Position numbers and translations under genes: made by a program
NCBI GenBank assembly: GCA_030590765.1
Contig: JAUVCP010000170.1
Span: 1 to 5,628 of the forward strand
Direction: 5' to 3'
From: Flavobacteriaceae bacterium
GTDB lineage: Bacteria; Bacteroidota; Bacteroidia; Flavobacteriales; Flavobacteriaceae
DNA: 5,628 bases
Notes under the pieces: generated by a model
What the model was told of the DNA's origin: nothing
Seen by the model: the letters and a program-made list of their open reading frames with translations, nothing else
Database searches by the model: none
Part shown: piece by piece, positions 5,090-5,628 of the stretch
Layout of the letters: each line of letters opens with the position of its first letter
Position numbering within the stretch: position 1 is the stretch's first letter

Positions 5090-5628
5090 GTGGGTAGTAA
5101 GAACAAACTGAAAAGATTTCGTGAGAACGAAACATTTAAAAATGTAATTCAACCTACCCGAAAAGATGTTTTTAATGGATTTTATTTGAAAGGAAAATGG
5201 AGTACATTTTTTAAGAATAATAATCCAATTGTTTTAGAACTTGGTTGTGGTAAAGGAGAATATTCCATGGCTCTTGCAGAAAAATTTCCGAATAAGAATT
5301 TTATAGGTGTTGATATAAAAGGAGCCCGATTTTGGAGAGGGGCTAAATCTGCCTTAGAAGATAATTTAAACAATGTAGCTTTTTTAAGAACACAGATCGA
5401 GCTTATAGATCTTTGTTTTTCTGAGAAAGAAGTTTCTGAGATCTGGATTACTTTTCCCGATCCTCAGATAAAATATAAAAGGACAAAACACCGGTTGCTT
5501 AATCAATCTTTTCTTAAAAAGTACCAAACCATTTTATCTCAAGAAGGAATAGTTCATTTAAAGACAGATAGTGAATTTTTGCATGGGTATCTACTCGGAC
5601 TTTTACATGAAGGAGAACATGAGATTTT
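5090..5628 (+). CDS. trmB: tRNA (guanine-N7-)-methyltransferase TrmB, 3' end beyond the window
   Basis: A SAM-dependent enzyme that makes m7G46 in the tRNA variable loop. The frame is open from GTG at 5090 to the window edge (179 codons visible; the family has about 210-240). The N-terminus VGSKNKLKRFRENETFKNVI matches the conserved flavobacterial TrmB start (normally M-G-S-K-N-K-L). SAM motif I is LELGCGKGEY (49-58), with GVDIKGARFWRGAK (73-86) after strand 2 holding the ribose-binding Asp75. IWITFPDPQIKYKRTKHRL (118-136) is the signature region, and HLKTDSEF (156-163) follows. The signature differs from the common FPDPWPKKRHHKRR form. GTG is the only plausible start: an upstream in-frame TAG lies at 5054-5056, no ATG precedes it, and the first downstream Met (60) falls after the SAM motif. 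It lies 14 nt after the DUF6341-like gene, so the two are probably cotranscribed. Confidence 0.95.
   Translation, partial: MGSKNKLKRFRENETFKNVIQPTRKDVFNGFYLKGKWSTFFKNNNPIVLELGCGKGEYSMALAEKFPNKNFIGVDIKGARFWRGAKSALEDNLNNVAFLRTQIELIDLCFSEKEVSEIWITFPDPQIKYKRTKHRLLNQSFLKKYQTILSQEGIVHLKTDSEFLHGYLLGLLHEGEHEI

Noticed and set aside
1..5628. CRISPR array, tRNA or rRNA genes, riboswitch, insertion sequence or retroelement
   Set aside because: Reading both strands, I saw no regularly spaced repeats beyond the two-copy motif at 4790-4855, no tRNA-like cloverleaf or rRNA sequence, no transposase or reverse transcriptase motifs, and no terminal inverted repeats.

Overview
The window looks like an AT-rich Bacteroidota chromosome, most likely a Flavobacteriia member. 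Three things point there. Upstream sequences carry TAnnTTTG-type -7 promoter boxes and lack Shine-Dalgarno motifs. The aromatic operon has the Bacteroidota arrangement of an aminotransferase, a stand-alone TyrA and a DAHP synthase fused to chorismate mutase. The small membrane proteins resemble families largely confined to this phylum (DUF6427-like and DUF6341-like).

Layout. Positions 1-130 hold the C-terminal end of a minus-strand DegT/DnrJ/EryC1/StrS-type sugar aminotransferase. It runs head to head into the C-terminal third of a plus-strand class I/II aminotransferase, and both genes lack their 5' parts. This is a rearrangement breakpoint or an assembly/amplification chimera. From about 106 to 2292 lies the 3' part of an aromatic amino acid operon (aminotransferase, tyrA, DAHP synthase-chorismate mutase), tightly packed with a 4-nt overlap and then a 4-nt gap. 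The stretch 2293-2607 looks empty but holds the decayed remains of a glycosyltransferase-like gene: N-terminal end, a frameshift, a large internal deletion, and the C-terminal end in another frame. A perfect 36-bp palindrome follows and serves as a bidirectional terminator. Next come a minus-strand BON-LysM protein of the Kbp/YgaU type, a divergent promoter region, and upp (uracil phosphoribosyltransferase) on the plus strand. upp converges with a DUF6427-like polytopic membrane protein gene, with only 4 nt between their stops. A second divergent intergenic region with a duplicated 8+8-bp motif separates this from a plus-strand pair: a DUF6341-like single-pass membrane protein and trmB (tRNA m7G46 methyltransferase). 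trmB starts at GTG and runs off the right edge.

How the genes work together. The DAHP synthase-chorismate mutase protein catalyses the first shikimate step and the chorismate-to-prephenate step. TyrA oxidises prephenate, and the upstream aminotransferase may act in the final transamination or a related amino-acid transamination. The rest are housekeeping genes (uracil salvage, tRNA modification, K+-binding protein) plus two uncharacterised membrane proteins. I see no phage, CRISPR, toxin-antitoxin or other defence system. The most informative signals are the left-edge junction, the glycosyltransferase relic and the repeated motif at 4790-4855.
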